From positions 1,364,001 through 1,428,000 of the forward strand of contig NZ_AP023356.1 in NCBI RefSeq assembly GCF_018324205.1: 64,000 nt of DNA, written 5' to 3'. Of this stretch, positions 35,502-43,697 are shown one piece after another. A program made the position numbers and the translations under genes. The DNA comes from Actinoplanes ianthinogenes. GTDB taxonomy: Bacteria; Actinomycetota; Actinomycetes; Mycobacteriales; Micromonosporaceae. Numbering within the stretch: position 1 is the stretch's first letter; each line of letters begins with the position of its first letter. The notes under the pieces are model-generated. The model was given only the letters and a program-made list of their open reading frames with translations, was not told where the DNA came from and did no database searches.

Positions 35502-36206
35502 TCAGCCGCGCTGGGTCCGGTCGACCAGAGCGGCCGCGACGTCGCGCAATTTGCGGTTGGTGTCCTGGGAGACCTTGGTGAGGATGGCGAAGGCGTCGTC
35601 GGCGCTGCACCGGCGCTCGCCCATGATGATGCCCTTGGCCTGCTCGATCACCGCGCGGCTCTCCATCGCCGCCTGCATGTGCTGCGCGAGCGTGGCGGTG
35701 GTGTCGTAAAGGTGCGCGTTGGCCAGGGCGACCGCGGCATACCGGACGAAGGTCTGCGCGAGAGCGATCACGTCGTCGCCGAACGCGCCCGCCCGCCGGC
35801 CATAGATGTTGAGCGCCCCGCTCACGTTCTCCACGATCGGCAGCCCGACCGAGAGCATGCTGCCGATCCCGGCCGCCGCGGCCCGCTCCGACCAGCCGTT
35901 CCAGCGACGGTCCTCACCGGCTTCCGGCACGTGCACGGTGGTCTTGGCGGCGGCCGCCTCCAGGGACGGGCCACTGTCCTGTTCGTACTGGAACTCGTCG
36001 AGCTGCAGAGCGGTTTCGCCGGTGTGCGCCGGGGTGCAGGCGGCGCCGTCCCGGATCAGGGTGATCGATACCTGATCGGCGCCGGGAAGGGTGCGCCGGG
36101 CCAGGTCGGCGACCCGGTCCAGGACGCCGTTGAGGTCGGTTTCGCCGAGCTTGATACGGCCGAGTTCCGCGAAGGCCGCGGCTTGCTCGACCGGGTCGTG
36201 CGCCAT
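35502..36206 (-). CDS. GAF-ANTAR regulator (paralog 1)
   Basis: 234-residue RNA-binding antiterminator type. A GAF domain (VSITLIRDGAA, EYEQDSGPSLEA-like segment, MLSVGLPIVENVSGALNIYG) is followed by ANTAR (LAQHMQAAMESRAVIEQAKG, then IMGERRC and AFAILTKVSQDTNRKLRDVA), which binds dual-hairpin RNA and prevents termination. Closely related to the gene at 36840-37541. The TTG at 36209 is an alternative start. GAF ligand unknown. Confidence 0.93.
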   Translation of the reverse strand: MAHDPVEQAAAFAELGRIKLGETDLNGVLDRVADLARRTLPGADQVSITLIRDGAACTPAHTGETALQLDEFQYEQDSGPSLEAAAAKTTVHVPEAGEDRRWNGWSERAAAAGIGSMLSVGLPIVENVSGALNIYGRRAGAFGDDVIALAQTFVRYAAVALANAHLYDTTATLAQHMQAAMESRAVIEQAKGIIMGERRCSADDAFAILTKVSQDTNRKLRDVAAALVDRTQRG

Positions 36207-36383
36207 CAACGTCAGTGTTTCCCCGCAGCGAAGCGGCGGGCCGCCGGTGAGCGTCCCGCGCAGAGTGAGTCTGGTGTCGCTGCCCGGAGGCCGGAGGGGC
36301 CCTCGGACCCGCGCCGCTGCTTGACGCTGGTTGGCCGGTGTCAGTGTCGGACACCGGCCGCAGGACGCCGATAATACCCAAAG

Positions 36384-36707
36384 TCACCCGGCAATACGCA
36401 GCATGGTGCCGAGTCCGGCGATCAGCAGGACCTCCACGGCGGTGCCGCGCGCCCCGCACAGCTCCAGTGTGTGTCCGCGCTCGACGCCCCGCTGCCGGGC
36501 CGCCGCGATCGCGTTCGCCCCCGCCGCGCCGAAGAAGCGCACGCCGCTGAGATCGCAGGTGACCAGTGGATACGCGTCGATGGCGTACTCCAGCGCGGTC
36601 ATGAGGACGCCCGCGGTGTCGGCGTCCACCTCGCCGTGCGCGAGAACGACGGCGGACTCCGGGGACAGCTGACGGAAATACACGGTCAGCGGGGGATCAA
36701 CGGACAC
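36384..36707 (-). CDS. STAS-domain protein (anti-sigma antagonist-like), phospho-site missing
   Basis: 107-residue STAS protein like SpoIIAA/RsbV: VVLAHGEVDADTAGVLMTALE and LVTCDLSGVRFFGAAGANAI. The usual DSSG motif with the phosphorylated serine is replaced by GAAG, so classical switching by a kinase seems impossible; it may be constitutive or act otherwise. GTG 36707 has AAGGA 7 nt upstream; an upstream GTG at 36746 is less likely. It lies between the two GAF-ANTAR genes. Confidence 0.82.
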   Translation of the reverse strand: MSVDPPLTVYFRQLSPESAVVLAHGEVDADTAGVLMTALEYAIDAYPLVTCDLSGVRFFGAAGANAIAAARQRGVERGHTLELCGARGTAVEVLLIAGLGTMLRIAG

Positions 36708-36839
36708 GGGCGCATCCTTACCGGCGGCTGGCGATGATGCGGGCACGTGGCTTGACCCGGGCTCAGCCTACTGGGCCGGAGGGCCCGGCGGCGATTGTCG
36801 TCTGGCGAGCCGGGAATGCGGGTAGAAAAGGAGGACATG

Positions 36840-37541
36840 ATGCCCGAACCGATGGATCCCACCGCCGCCTTCCGCGAGCTCGGCCGGATCAACCTGGGCG
36901 AGACCGACCTGGAGGGAGTTCTGGCCACCGTCGCCGACCTGGCGAAACGGACCATCCCCGGCGCGTTCGAGGTCTCCGTGACGCTGATCCGCGACCGCGG
37001 CCCGCACACCGTGGCCAGCACCGGCACAGCCGCCGACCGGATCGACAAGTGGCAGTACGAGCGCGGCTCCGGCCCCTGCCTGGACGCCTGCCGGCAGGGC
37101 GCCACGCTCTGCGTGGACGACGCGAGCGCGGAACGCCGCTGGCCCGGCTGGGCGGAGCAGGCCGGCAGCGTCGGGGTGCGCAGCGCGCTCAGCGTCGGCC
37201 TGCCGATCCGGGAGCGGGTCGGCGCGGCGCTCAACATCTACGCCGAAGCGGTCTGCGCGTTCGACGACGACGCGGTGGCGCTGGCCGAGACGTTCGCCGG
37301 TTACGCCGCGGTCGCCCTGGCCAACGCCCACCTCTACGACACCACGATGACCCTGGCCCAGCACATGCAGACCGCGATGGAGACCCGCGCGGTGATCGAG
37401 CAGGCCAAGGGGATCATCATGGGCCAGCGGCGGTGCGACGCGGACGAGGCGTTCGCCATCCTGGCCCGGGCCTCGCAGGAGTCCAACCGCAAGCTTCGCG
37501 ACGTGGCCGGTGACCTAGTCGAACGCGCGGCGCGCTCCTGA
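36840..37541 (+). CDS. GAF-ANTAR regulator (paralog 2)
   Basis: 233 residues, same architecture as the gene at 35502-36206 with long shared stretches (AVIEQAKGIIMG, ALANAHLYDTT, RINLGETDLEGVL). The GAF domain here contains extra cysteines (CLDACRQGATLCVDD). AAAGGAGG lies 5 nt before ATG 36840; ATG 36837 would be only 2 nt away. Its end overlaps the convergent M50 protease gene by 27 bp. Likely an inverted duplicate pair around the STAS gene. Confidence 0.93.
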   Translation: MPEPMDPTAAFRELGRINLGETDLEGVLATVADLAKRTIPGAFEVSVTLIRDRGPHTVASTGTAADRIDKWQYERGSGPCLDACRQGATLCVDDASAERRWPGWAEQAGSVGVRSALSVGLPIRERVGAALNIYAEAVCAFDDDAVALAETFAGYAAVALANAHLYDTTMTLAQHMQTAMETRAVIEQAKGIIMGQRRCDADEAFAILARASQESNRKLRDVAGDLVERAARS

Positions 37542-38675
37542 GGCCCGGACCAGCACCCGGACCCCGCTGCGGACCGCGCCGCCGAGCGCCAGCACGCTCG
37601 GCACCACCGCGATGACCAGCGCCACCGCGCCCTGCCAGGCCGCCACCGTGGTCAGCCCGTCGGCCCGGATCGGCGCGACGCACATCTCCACCAGGTGCGG
37701 CAGGCTCGGCAGCACGATGGTGACGAGGTAGCCGAGCGCGACCGCGATCCCCGGCACGTAAAGCCACAGGTACCGCCGGGCCCAGGTGATCTCCCGGTCC
37801 CCCGCGGCGACCAGCTGCCGCTCGTCGTCGGCGGTCGCCCGGCGCAGCAGCCGGCGCAGCAGCGCTCCCTTGGTCGCCCACAGCGTGGTGCAGCCGGTCG
37901 CGTTCACCAGCAGCGCGTACGCGTCCGTCCGCATGAACACCAGCGCCTGCATGACCAAAGCCGTCACCTGCATCAGCACCAGCGCCCGGAGCAGCGGGTT
38001 CGCCCCGTACCAAGCCTCCAGGACCAGCGCGAGCGCCATCAGCACGGCGTCCCAGGCCAGCCCGGCCAGCAGCGGGCCGTACCGGGCCCGGCGCGGCACG
38101 CTCCACAGCCGGGTGAGGTCGGCCTGGAAGGTGAGGAAGTAGAGCCGGCGGCTGACCGAGAGCCGGCTGCGCAGCCCGAGCGCCGCCGCGGCGAGCACGT
38201 GCCCGACCTCGTGCGCCGCCACCGCCGCCATCCCGACCGCGCTCATCACCAGCAGGTTCAGCAGCTGCGCCGAGTAGGGGAACGCGTCCCGGTAGGTCGG
38301 CCGCAGCGACGGCATCGCGATCAGCAGCGCCACCCCGGCCACCGTGAGCAGCGCGTAGATCGCCCACGCCACCGGGTGGAACAGCACCCGTCCGAGCCCC
38401 TCCCAGCGCGTACCGTCCGGCTCGTCCACCGCCCCGAACAGCCCCTCGCCGGCGAGCACCTCCAGGAAGTCGGCCACGTCCACCGGCTCCCCGGCGAAAG
38501 CCTCGGCCCGCCGCCCGCACTCGCCCAGGTCGGCGCCCTGCCGCAGCCATTCGATGATCTTCGCGCCGATCTCCGGCACCTCGACGTAATCGGCCGCCGC
38601 CGGGCTGCCGATGATGTAGCCGTCGCCGTCCGGCACCACGGTGAGCACGGCGATCTGCCCGGCCGAGGGCACCAT
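37515..38675 (-). CDS. M50-type membrane metalloprotease with N-terminal PqqD-like domain
   Basis: 386 residues. Residues about 15-85 look like a PqqD/RRE peptide-recognition domain (GYIIGSPAAADYVEVPEIGA, LRQGADLGECGRRAEAF, VADFLEVLAGEGLF). A multi-helix membrane region follows with HEVGH at 155-159, the zinc site of site-2-type proteases, and an NATGC motif further on. Its ATG overlaps the stop of the ThiF-like gene (TGATG). Together with the ThiF enzyme and the small peptide upstream it would cleave or export a modified peptide. Confidence 0.88.
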   Translation of the reverse strand: MVPSAGQIAVLTVVPDGDGYIIGSPAAADYVEVPEIGAKIIEWLRQGADLGECGRRAEAFAGEPVDVADFLEVLAGEGLFGAVDEPDGTRWEGLGRVLFHPVAWAIYALLTVAGVALLIAMPSLRPTYRDAFPYSAQLLNLLVMSAVGMAAVAAHEVGHVLAAAALGLRSRLSVSRRLYFLTFQADLTRLWSVPRRARYGPLLAGLAWDAVLMALALVLEAWYGANPLLRALVLMQVTALVMQALVFMRTDAYALLVNATGCTTLWATKGALLRRLLRRATADDERQLVAAGDREITWARRYLWLYVPGIAVALGYLVTIVLPSLPHLVEMCVAPIRADGLTTVAAWQGAVALVIAVVPSVLALGGAVRSGVRVLVRASGARRAFD

Positions 38676-39784
38676 CAGGCCACCGCCACGGCCGCGGTCC
38701 GGGCGCACAGCCGGCACGCCGGGTGCCGGGCCCACGACTCCCGGGAGGTACGCATCCCGTCGGTCAGCTCGACCGTGTGGTAGGTCGCGGCCGCCACCGG
38801 CGCGTCGGTGCCGGTCAAATACCGCCCGGCCTCCAGCGTCACGAACCCGGCGAGCAGCTGGGCGATCGGGCCGGTCGCCCGGTTCACCTTGTCGGTGCTG
38901 CGCAGCACGTGCTGGGTGGCCAGCTCCGGCATGGTCGCGCTCTGCTCGTCGCGGCCGAGCTCCAGGCAGAGCCGGCACGGGCTGACCCCGGGCTGCACCG
39001 ACCAGTAGAACAGCATCGAGTACTGCAAGCCGGCCGCGATGAACGGCACGCCCAGGTCGAAGCAGGCCTCGTTGACCATCAGGTGCACGTCGTCGGGCGT
39101 GTCGATGGCGCAGATGACCAGGTCGGCGCCGGCCCCGAGGCGCCGGACCGCGTCGGCGCCGGTGATCTCCTCGTGGATCGGCTCGACCACGGTGTCGCCG
39201 GCGGCGTACCGGCGTGCCCAGTCCCGTGCGGCGGTCACCTTGGGCCGGCCGATGTCGTAGTGGCCGTACGCGAACTGCCGGGCCAGGTTCTTCTCCTCCA
39301 CGGTGTCGCAGTCGACCAGCCGGATCCGGCCGGCGCCCAGCCCGATCAGCGACTGGAGCACGCCGCTGCCCATCCCGCCGGCGCCGAGCAGCAGCACGTC
39401 GGCACGGGCCATCGCCCGGTGGTGGTCGGCGCTGGTCCGGCGCATCCCGGCGTACAGGTCGTAGAACCGCAGGTTGCTCTCGTGCCGGCGGCGCGTGGAC
39501 GGGGCCAGGTCGTCGTCGGATCCGGCGCGCAGCAGCACGCCGACCTCGTCGAGCGCCTCGACGGCGGCGGCCATCTCCGCCCCGGTCACCGTGTAGCCCC
39601 GCGCGCCCATCGCGGCGGGCAGCTCACCGACGGTGTGCTTTCCCTCGGTCAGCAGATCGAGCAGCGCGCTGGTGCTGCCGTCCGTGTCGTCCAGGTAGGT
39701 GGCTTCCAGGGCCCGCCCCACCAGGATCACCTCGGACGGGCGCCGGATCACGGCGATCGGTTTGAGCTGCGGTCGCGCACGCAC
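38675..39784 (-). CDS. ThiF/E1-like adenylyltransferase of RiPP type
   Basis: 369 residues. The first 90 form a winged-helix leader-binding-like domain (AVIRRPSEVILVGRALEATY, LDEVGVLL). The E1 domain shows LLLGAGGMGSGVLQSLIGLG for ATP, VDCDTVEEKNLARQF, and two CxxC pairs (CRLC twice) for structural zinc. Such enzymes adenylate a peptide carboxylate in microcin C, pantocin and azole-type pathways. The GTG start has AAGGGAA upstream. Gene order is peptide, ThiF, protease on the minus strand. Confidence 0.9.
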   Translation of the reverse strand: MRARPQLKPIAVIRRPSEVILVGRALEATYLDDTDGSTSALLDLLTEGKHTVGELPAAMGARGYTVTGAEMAAAVEALDEVGVLLRAGSDDDLAPSTRRRHESNLRFYDLYAGMRRTSADHHRAMARADVLLLGAGGMGSGVLQSLIGLGAGRIRLVDCDTVEEKNLARQFAYGHYDIGRPKVTAARDWARRYAAGDTVVEPIHEEITGADAVRRLGAGADLVICAIDTPDDVHLMVNEACFDLGVPFIAAGLQYSMLFYWSVQPGVSPCRLCLELGRDEQSATMPELATQHVLRSTDKVNRATGPIAQLLAGFVTLEAGRYLTGTDAPVAAATYHTVELTDGMRTSRESWARHPACRLCARTAAVAVA

Positions 39785-39834
39785 GGATGGTTCCCTTCAG
39801 ATCGGTCAGCGCTCGGAGGTGTCGGACACGATGA

Positions 39835-39864
39835 AGGCCGGCCCGGCGGAAGCCAGGCCGGCCT
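39835..39864 (-). terminator. Hairpin between peptide and ThiF gene (attenuator-like)
   Basis: AGGCCGGCC (39835-39843) and GGCCGGCCT (39856-39864) make a 9-bp stem with a further 3-bp inner stem and GGAA loop. It begins 12 bp after the stop of the 27-codon ORF and precedes the enzyme gene. Such a leaky terminator is common behind RiPP precursor genes, to make more peptide than enzyme. No T-run. Confidence 0.65.
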
Positions 39865-39876
39865 GAACAGATCAGA

Positions 39877-39960
39877 TCAGACGGCGCCCTGCGGAGCCTC
39901 CGGGTCCAGGTGCGGACGGGTGGCCTCGATGCGCTCGACCTTCTTGACCTTGATCTTCAC
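39877..39960 (-). CDS. Putative RiPP precursor peptide (27 aa)
   Basis: Small ORF with GTG start at 39960 and a clear GGGGAG 6 nt upstream. The peptide begins with a Lys/Val-rich part (MKIKVKKVERIEATR) and ends PHLDPEAPQGAV. It lies directly upstream of the ThiF-like and PqqD-M50 genes on the same strand, followed by a strong hairpin. No Cys, Ser or Lys in the second half, so azoline or lanthionine formation is excluded; Asp/Glu or the C-terminal carboxylate are the possible adenylation targets. Precursor role is inferred from context. Confidence 0.65.
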   Translation of the reverse strand: MKIKVKKVERIEATRPHLDPEAPQGAV

Positions 39961-40192
39961 GTGTTCTCCCCGATGGGTTTCTTCTCCGGCAGGCGGTCGC
40001 TCGCCGGTAATTCCACTCTGGCGGACCACAACCCGGAAAACTTTCAGGAAACCAACCGTTCCGCTGTCTCGAACGTGACGGCGCGAAACCGGCGCCCTGC
40101 CGCATCACGCGTGAGCGCGCCCAGCGCGCGCGATCCTAAATGGACCCGGCAACCGCGCTGCTCACGACCGCTTTTCCCCGATGTCAGAGCAC

Positions 40193-40204
40193 ATTTCCGG
40201 TACG
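40193..40204 (+). other. TTTCCGGTACGC motif copy
   Basis: The 12-mer found beside arrays A and C occurs here just beyond the stop of the enzyme-I-like gene. The surrounding 39961-40233 holds the promoter region of the peptide gene and a GC-rich dyad (GCGCGCCCAGCGCGCGC near 40116). Confidence 0.5.
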
Positions 40205-40233
40205 CCCAGGGCACCGCCGGTGTGGCCGGATGC

Positions 40234-41292
40234 TCAGTGCGTGCGGTCGAGCAGGTGGCGCCAGTGCCGGATCAGCGGGGCCGGGCAGCTGACGTCCCGG
40301 ACGCCGGCGGCCTGGAGCTGATCGTGCAGCTGCGGGCTGGGACGCAGGTCCAGCGCGACCTGGCAGGGGATGCCCTGGGTGGTGGCGACCGACACGGACC
40401 ACTCGACCAGCTGAAGGATCACCAGCGGCAGGTGGCCGGGCGGGAGCAGGACGTCGTTGCGGACGGTGCGGTCCCAGACCATCGTGTGCTGGGTCAGGTC
40501 GGCGGCGTTGACGTGCAGCAGGTGGCAGTCGTCGACCAGGTCGGCGATGCCCAGGGCGGCGGCCGGGGTGGCCACGTCGAGGCCGAGACGCCAGCGGGAT
40601 CCGAACGCGGCGCGGAAGGCGGTGATCTCCTCGCGCGCCGCCACCATCGGGACGATGATCAGCGGATCGTCCTCCGGGGACTGCTCGACGAGCGTACGGA
40701 AAGCATCCAAAGCGTCCGGAAGCAGCGAGCGGACCCCGCGCCGGCCGAAGGAGGCCGCGGGCGGGCCACCGGCCGGCTCGTCGAAATACCGGATCGGCGG
40801 CAGCGGCCGGCCCGACTCGGCGAGGAACTTCCACAGGTCGGCGCGCTCCCGGTCGGGCAGCGCGCGCAGGTCCTCGGCCCGCAGCGGGGCCCAGCCGTCG
40901 GCCAGGTGCCCCGCCTCCAGGGCCTCGGCCAGCGACGCCACCTCGGCGTGCAGGCGCAGACCGGCCGCGTTCAACAGGAAGGGCGCGGTGGTCGCGGCGT
41001 CGAAGTCGACGACCACCTCGTGGCCGAGCCAGCTGTCGTCGACGGTGATGCCGGTGAGCACCGGGACCGGCAGCGACCAGAGCGCGCGGGCCTCCGGCGC
41101 GTACGGCGTGACCGGCTCCTCGACGATCACGCCGGACAACCGCGGCGCCAGGGTGCGTATCAGGTCGGCGTCGGGTTTCTCCAGGTAGAGCAGGACGCGG
41201 CCGTAGACGATCTCCTCGATGCCGCTGCGGTCCACCAGGAGTCCACGGTGGCGGCCGAACCCGTACGTGATCCCTGGATCGTCCTCACCCAT
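40234..41292 (-). CDS. Degenerate PEP-utilising enzyme (enzyme I-like)
   Basis: 352 residues resembling the swivel and TIM-barrel parts of PTS enzyme I or PEP synthase. Seen are GVIVEEPVTPYAPEARAL, IRYFDEPAGGPP, IIVPMVAAREEITAFRAAF and LHVNAADLTQHTMVWDR, matching the conserved barrel motifs. The swivel-domain His segment (SHxAI) is not present, and the late Cys motif is replaced, so phosphotransfer is doubtful. GGAGG lies 8 nt before ATG 41292. It is 273 bp upstream of the peptide gene, same strand; a link to that locus is possible but unproven. Confidence 0.75.
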   Translation of the reverse strand: MGEDDPGITYGFGRHRGLLVDRSGIEEIVYGRVLLYLEKPDADLIRTLAPRLSGVIVEEPVTPYAPEARALWSLPVPVLTGITVDDSWLGHEVVVDFDAATTAPFLLNAAGLRLHAEVASLAEALEAGHLADGWAPLRAEDLRALPDRERADLWKFLAESGRPLPPIRYFDEPAGGPPAASFGRRGVRSLLPDALDAFRTLVEQSPEDDPLIIVPMVAAREEITAFRAAFGSRWRLGLDVATPAAALGIADLVDDCHLLHVNAADLTQHTMVWDRTVRNDVLLPPGHLPLVILQLVEWSVSVATTQGIPCQVALDLRPSPQLHDQLQAAGVRDVSCPAPLIRHWRHLLDRTH

Positions 41293-41349
41293 GTGACCCA
41301 CCTCCCGTTACGCACCGTAGCGCCGCTGCGTGGTTCCCGCAGCCCCCGT

Positions 41350-42261
41350 TCATCGAGTGATCGGAATACGCCACAGCATCGGCGACTCCCGGTCGGCCTT
41401 GCGGGCGACGGCGCGCAACCACAGCAGGGCGATCAGCGAGATCAGGATCAGCCCGCCCCAGGAGAGCACCGTGAACAGGTGCGTCTGCGCGGCCGTCGGC
41501 TGCGGCTCGTAACCGCGCTCCAGCAGCGCGAACTGGTACGGCGTGCCGGTCAGCACCAGGGTGACCAGCAGCGCGATGCTGTGCATGCTGTCCCAGAGCG
41601 CGTGCAGCACCGCGACGCCCAGATAGGACAGCAGCAGCCGCCAGGTGAGGGCGAAGTGCCGCCGGCCGCTGGCGGAGAAGAGCACCCCGCCGAGGATCGC
41701 GGTCCACAGGCCGTGGCCGACCGGGGCGAGCAGGCCGCGCAGCAGCTCGGTCTGCACCAGCTGCATCAGCGACAGGCCCCGCTCGGTGAAGAGCGCGGTG
41801 AACGCGTAACCGGCCGACTCGAACGCGGCGAACCCGAAACCCACCGAGGCGCCCAGCACCAGGCCGTCGGCGGCGTACTTGTGGGCCAGGTGGCGGGTGA
41901 GGAAGGCGAGCGCGGCGAGTTTCGCGGCCTCCTCGATCAGGCCGACGCCGAGGAAGAACGCCGGCGACGGGTGCAGCAGGTAGGTCTCCAGCAGCGAAGC
42001 GGCCAGCACACCGAGGATGCCGCCGGTGACGAACGTGCTGAACAGCAGCTCGGCGGTGACCTCGCCGCTGTGCCGCCGGCCGAACGCCCACAGCACGAAG
42101 GTGACCGGGACCAGGAAGCTGCCGAGGAGCACCAGGGTGGGGATCAGGTTGGGGTTGCCCGTGGCGAGCGTGACCACCACCGTGAGGATCCACAGCAGCA
42201 GACCGGTCAGGAAGACCCGCAGCCAGTGACGGCGGCGGGGTCGTGCCGTGGCTTCGTACAT
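41350..42261 (-). CDS. PrsW-family intramembrane metalloprotease
   Basis: 303-residue membrane protein with about eight helices. PrsW motifs: GLIEEAAKLAAL (EExxK), GFAAFESAGYAF, HGLWTAILGGVLF, VLHALWDSMHS. In Bacillus PrsW cleaves an anti-sigma factor; here the target is unknown. Start ATG 42261 precedes an Arg-rich cytoplasmic N-terminus. Possibly in the same transcript as the enzyme-I-like gene downstream (57-bp gap). Confidence 0.92.
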   Translation of the reverse strand: MYEATARPRRRHWLRVFLTGLLLWILTVVVTLATGNPNLIPTLVLLGSFLVPVTFVLWAFGRRHSGEVTAELLFSTFVTGGILGVLAASLLETYLLHPSPAFFLGVGLIEEAAKLAALAFLTRHLAHKYAADGLVLGASVGFGFAAFESAGYAFTALFTERGLSLMQLVQTELLRGLLAPVGHGLWTAILGGVLFSASGRRHFALTWRLLLSYLGVAVLHALWDSMHSIALLVTLVLTGTPYQFALLERGYEPQPTAAQTHLFTVLSWGGLILISLIALLWLRAVARKADRESPMLWRIPITR

Positions 42262-42303
42262 GGCGCCGGAATACCCCGTCCCGGCGCCACGCACAAGTGA
42301 CCT

Positions 42304-43572
42304 CTATCGCTTGGTGTAGATGAAGCCGAGTTTGTCCACCGCGTCCCCGGCCCGCCCGTGGAAGCCGGCGATCTGCCAGCCGGACGGCGCGGTGCGGGTC
42401 ACGCAGTCCGCGGTGGTGGTGCCACCGGCCAGGGTGTGGCCCAGGTTGGTGGTGAACTTGGCGTAGAAGATCCGGGTGTGTGAGTTGTACACCCCACGGC
42501 ACAGATAGGCACTCGTCACGTACTCCCCGCTGCCCAGGGTCAGCGACGTGAGGGTGCCGCCGGTCCCGCCGTGCTCGGCGATCCGATCGACCCGCGAGCC
42601 CGCCCGCATCGTCAAGGCCGGCAGAGGACCGGCCGTGCCGAGGTCGGTGAAGTAGTCGCCGTGCGGCCCGCCGAACTGCTCGCTGAACCGGTACGCCGGA
42701 TTCGTCGTCCAGCTGAACCCCGCGCTGATCGGGTCGTGGTCGGAGAGCATCAGAGCGTCGCCGGTCAGGAACGAGGCGTGCTCGTTGTGGTACGACGTCG
42801 CGGTCAGCGTGACGAACGCGCTGCTCCGGTAGAGGATCTTGTCGACCACCTCGCAGGTGTCCTCGGCGCAGAGCAGCGGGTCGCTGCCCTTGGCCGGGGC
42901 CACCCCGCCCCGCTCCAGCTTCACCCAGGCGTCGGTGAGGCCGTTGGCGGCCACGAAGTCGGCGATGGTGTCGCCGCTGCGGGTGTACCGGGTGTTGGTG
43001 TCGCCCATGACGACGACCGCGTTGCCGGTCGAGTGGCTGCCGATGAACGAGGTCAGCTGGCTCAGGTTGGCGGCCCGCGAGGCCAGGTCGCCGTCGTTGG
43101 TGCCGGCGTTGGTGTGCAGGTTGTAGAAGTCGACATAGACGCCCTCGGCCAGCCGGACCCGGCTGAAGGTGAAGCCCTTGGGGGTCAGGCAGTCACCGGA
43201 GTCGTACTGGCAGGACGTCCAGCGGGTGCGCTCGAAGTCGTCGGTGTCGTAGGCGTACGACGAGAGGCTGTTGAGCCCGGAGCCGATGCCGGCGCCGCCG
43301 CTGGTCGGGGTGCGGTAGGCGTGCGTGTCGGCGGCGTACAGATAAGCGTGGTAATTGAAGTCCTCCTGCACGTGGATGACGTCGTAACCGGTGAGCCGCC
43401 CGCCGATCGCGGTGGTCGCGGTGGCCCGGTCGGTCTCGGCACTGGACAGGATGTCGGGGAGCCCGGCAATGTTGTAGGAAAGAACCTTGAAAGTTCCACC
43501 CTCGGCGGCGGACGCGGAGGCGGGGACAGCGAGCAACGCGGCTGTCAGAGCAATCGCCATGGGGATGCGCAC
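42304..43572 (-). CDS. Secreted endonuclease/exonuclease/phosphatase-family protein with lectin-like tail
   Basis: 422 residues with Sec signal peptide (ALTAALLAVPASASAAEG). Residues 28-290 are an EEP fold like bacterial sphingomyelinases or DNase I: LSYNIAGLPD, IHVQEDFNYH, VVVMGDTNTRY, LSDHDPI. The tail (SEQFGGPHGDYFTD to GDAVDKLGFIYTKR) matches a jacalin-like lectin domain. Likely an extracellular phosphodiesterase targeted to glycans. Cysteines in TSCQYDSGDCL and CAEDTCEV may form disulfides. Divergent from the PAP2 phosphatase gene. Confidence 0.88.
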   Translation of the reverse strand: MRIPMAIALTAALLAVPASASAAEGGTFKVLSYNIAGLPDILSSAETDRATATTAIGGRLTGYDVIHVQEDFNYHAYLYAADTHAYRTPTSGGAGIGSGLNSLSSYAYDTDDFERTRWTSCQYDSGDCLTPKGFTFSRVRLAEGVYVDFYNLHTNAGTNDGDLASRAANLSQLTSFIGSHSTGNAVVVMGDTNTRYTRSGDTIADFVAANGLTDAWVKLERGGVAPAKGSDPLLCAEDTCEVVDKILYRSSAFVTLTATSYHNEHASFLTGDALMLSDHDPISAGFSWTTNPAYRFSEQFGGPHGDYFTDLGTAGPLPALTMRAGSRVDRIAEHGGTGGTLTSLTLGSGEYVTSAYLCRGVYNSHTRIFYAKFTTNLGHTLAGGTTTADCVTRTAPSGWQIAGFHGRAGDAVDKLGFIYTKR

Positions 43573-43612
43573 GACCGGGACGGTAGGCGTCGCACCACCC
43601 GAAGGGAACCGT

Positions 43613-43630
43613 TGCTACTCGTAAGTAGCA
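43613..43630. promoter_or_regulatory. Inverted repeat in divergent promoter of two secreted enzymes
   Basis: TGCTACT (43613-43619), spacer CGTA, AGTAGCA (43624-43630), a perfect 7-bp dyad centred between the EEP-family gene and the PAP2 gene. A shared operator is likely. It does not resemble a PHO box. Confidence 0.6.
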
Positions 43631-43697
43631 CTATGTTCACGTTAACAGCCGCGCGCGTTCGCCGCCGGTTCGCACCCCGCGCCGAAGCTCTCACCTC

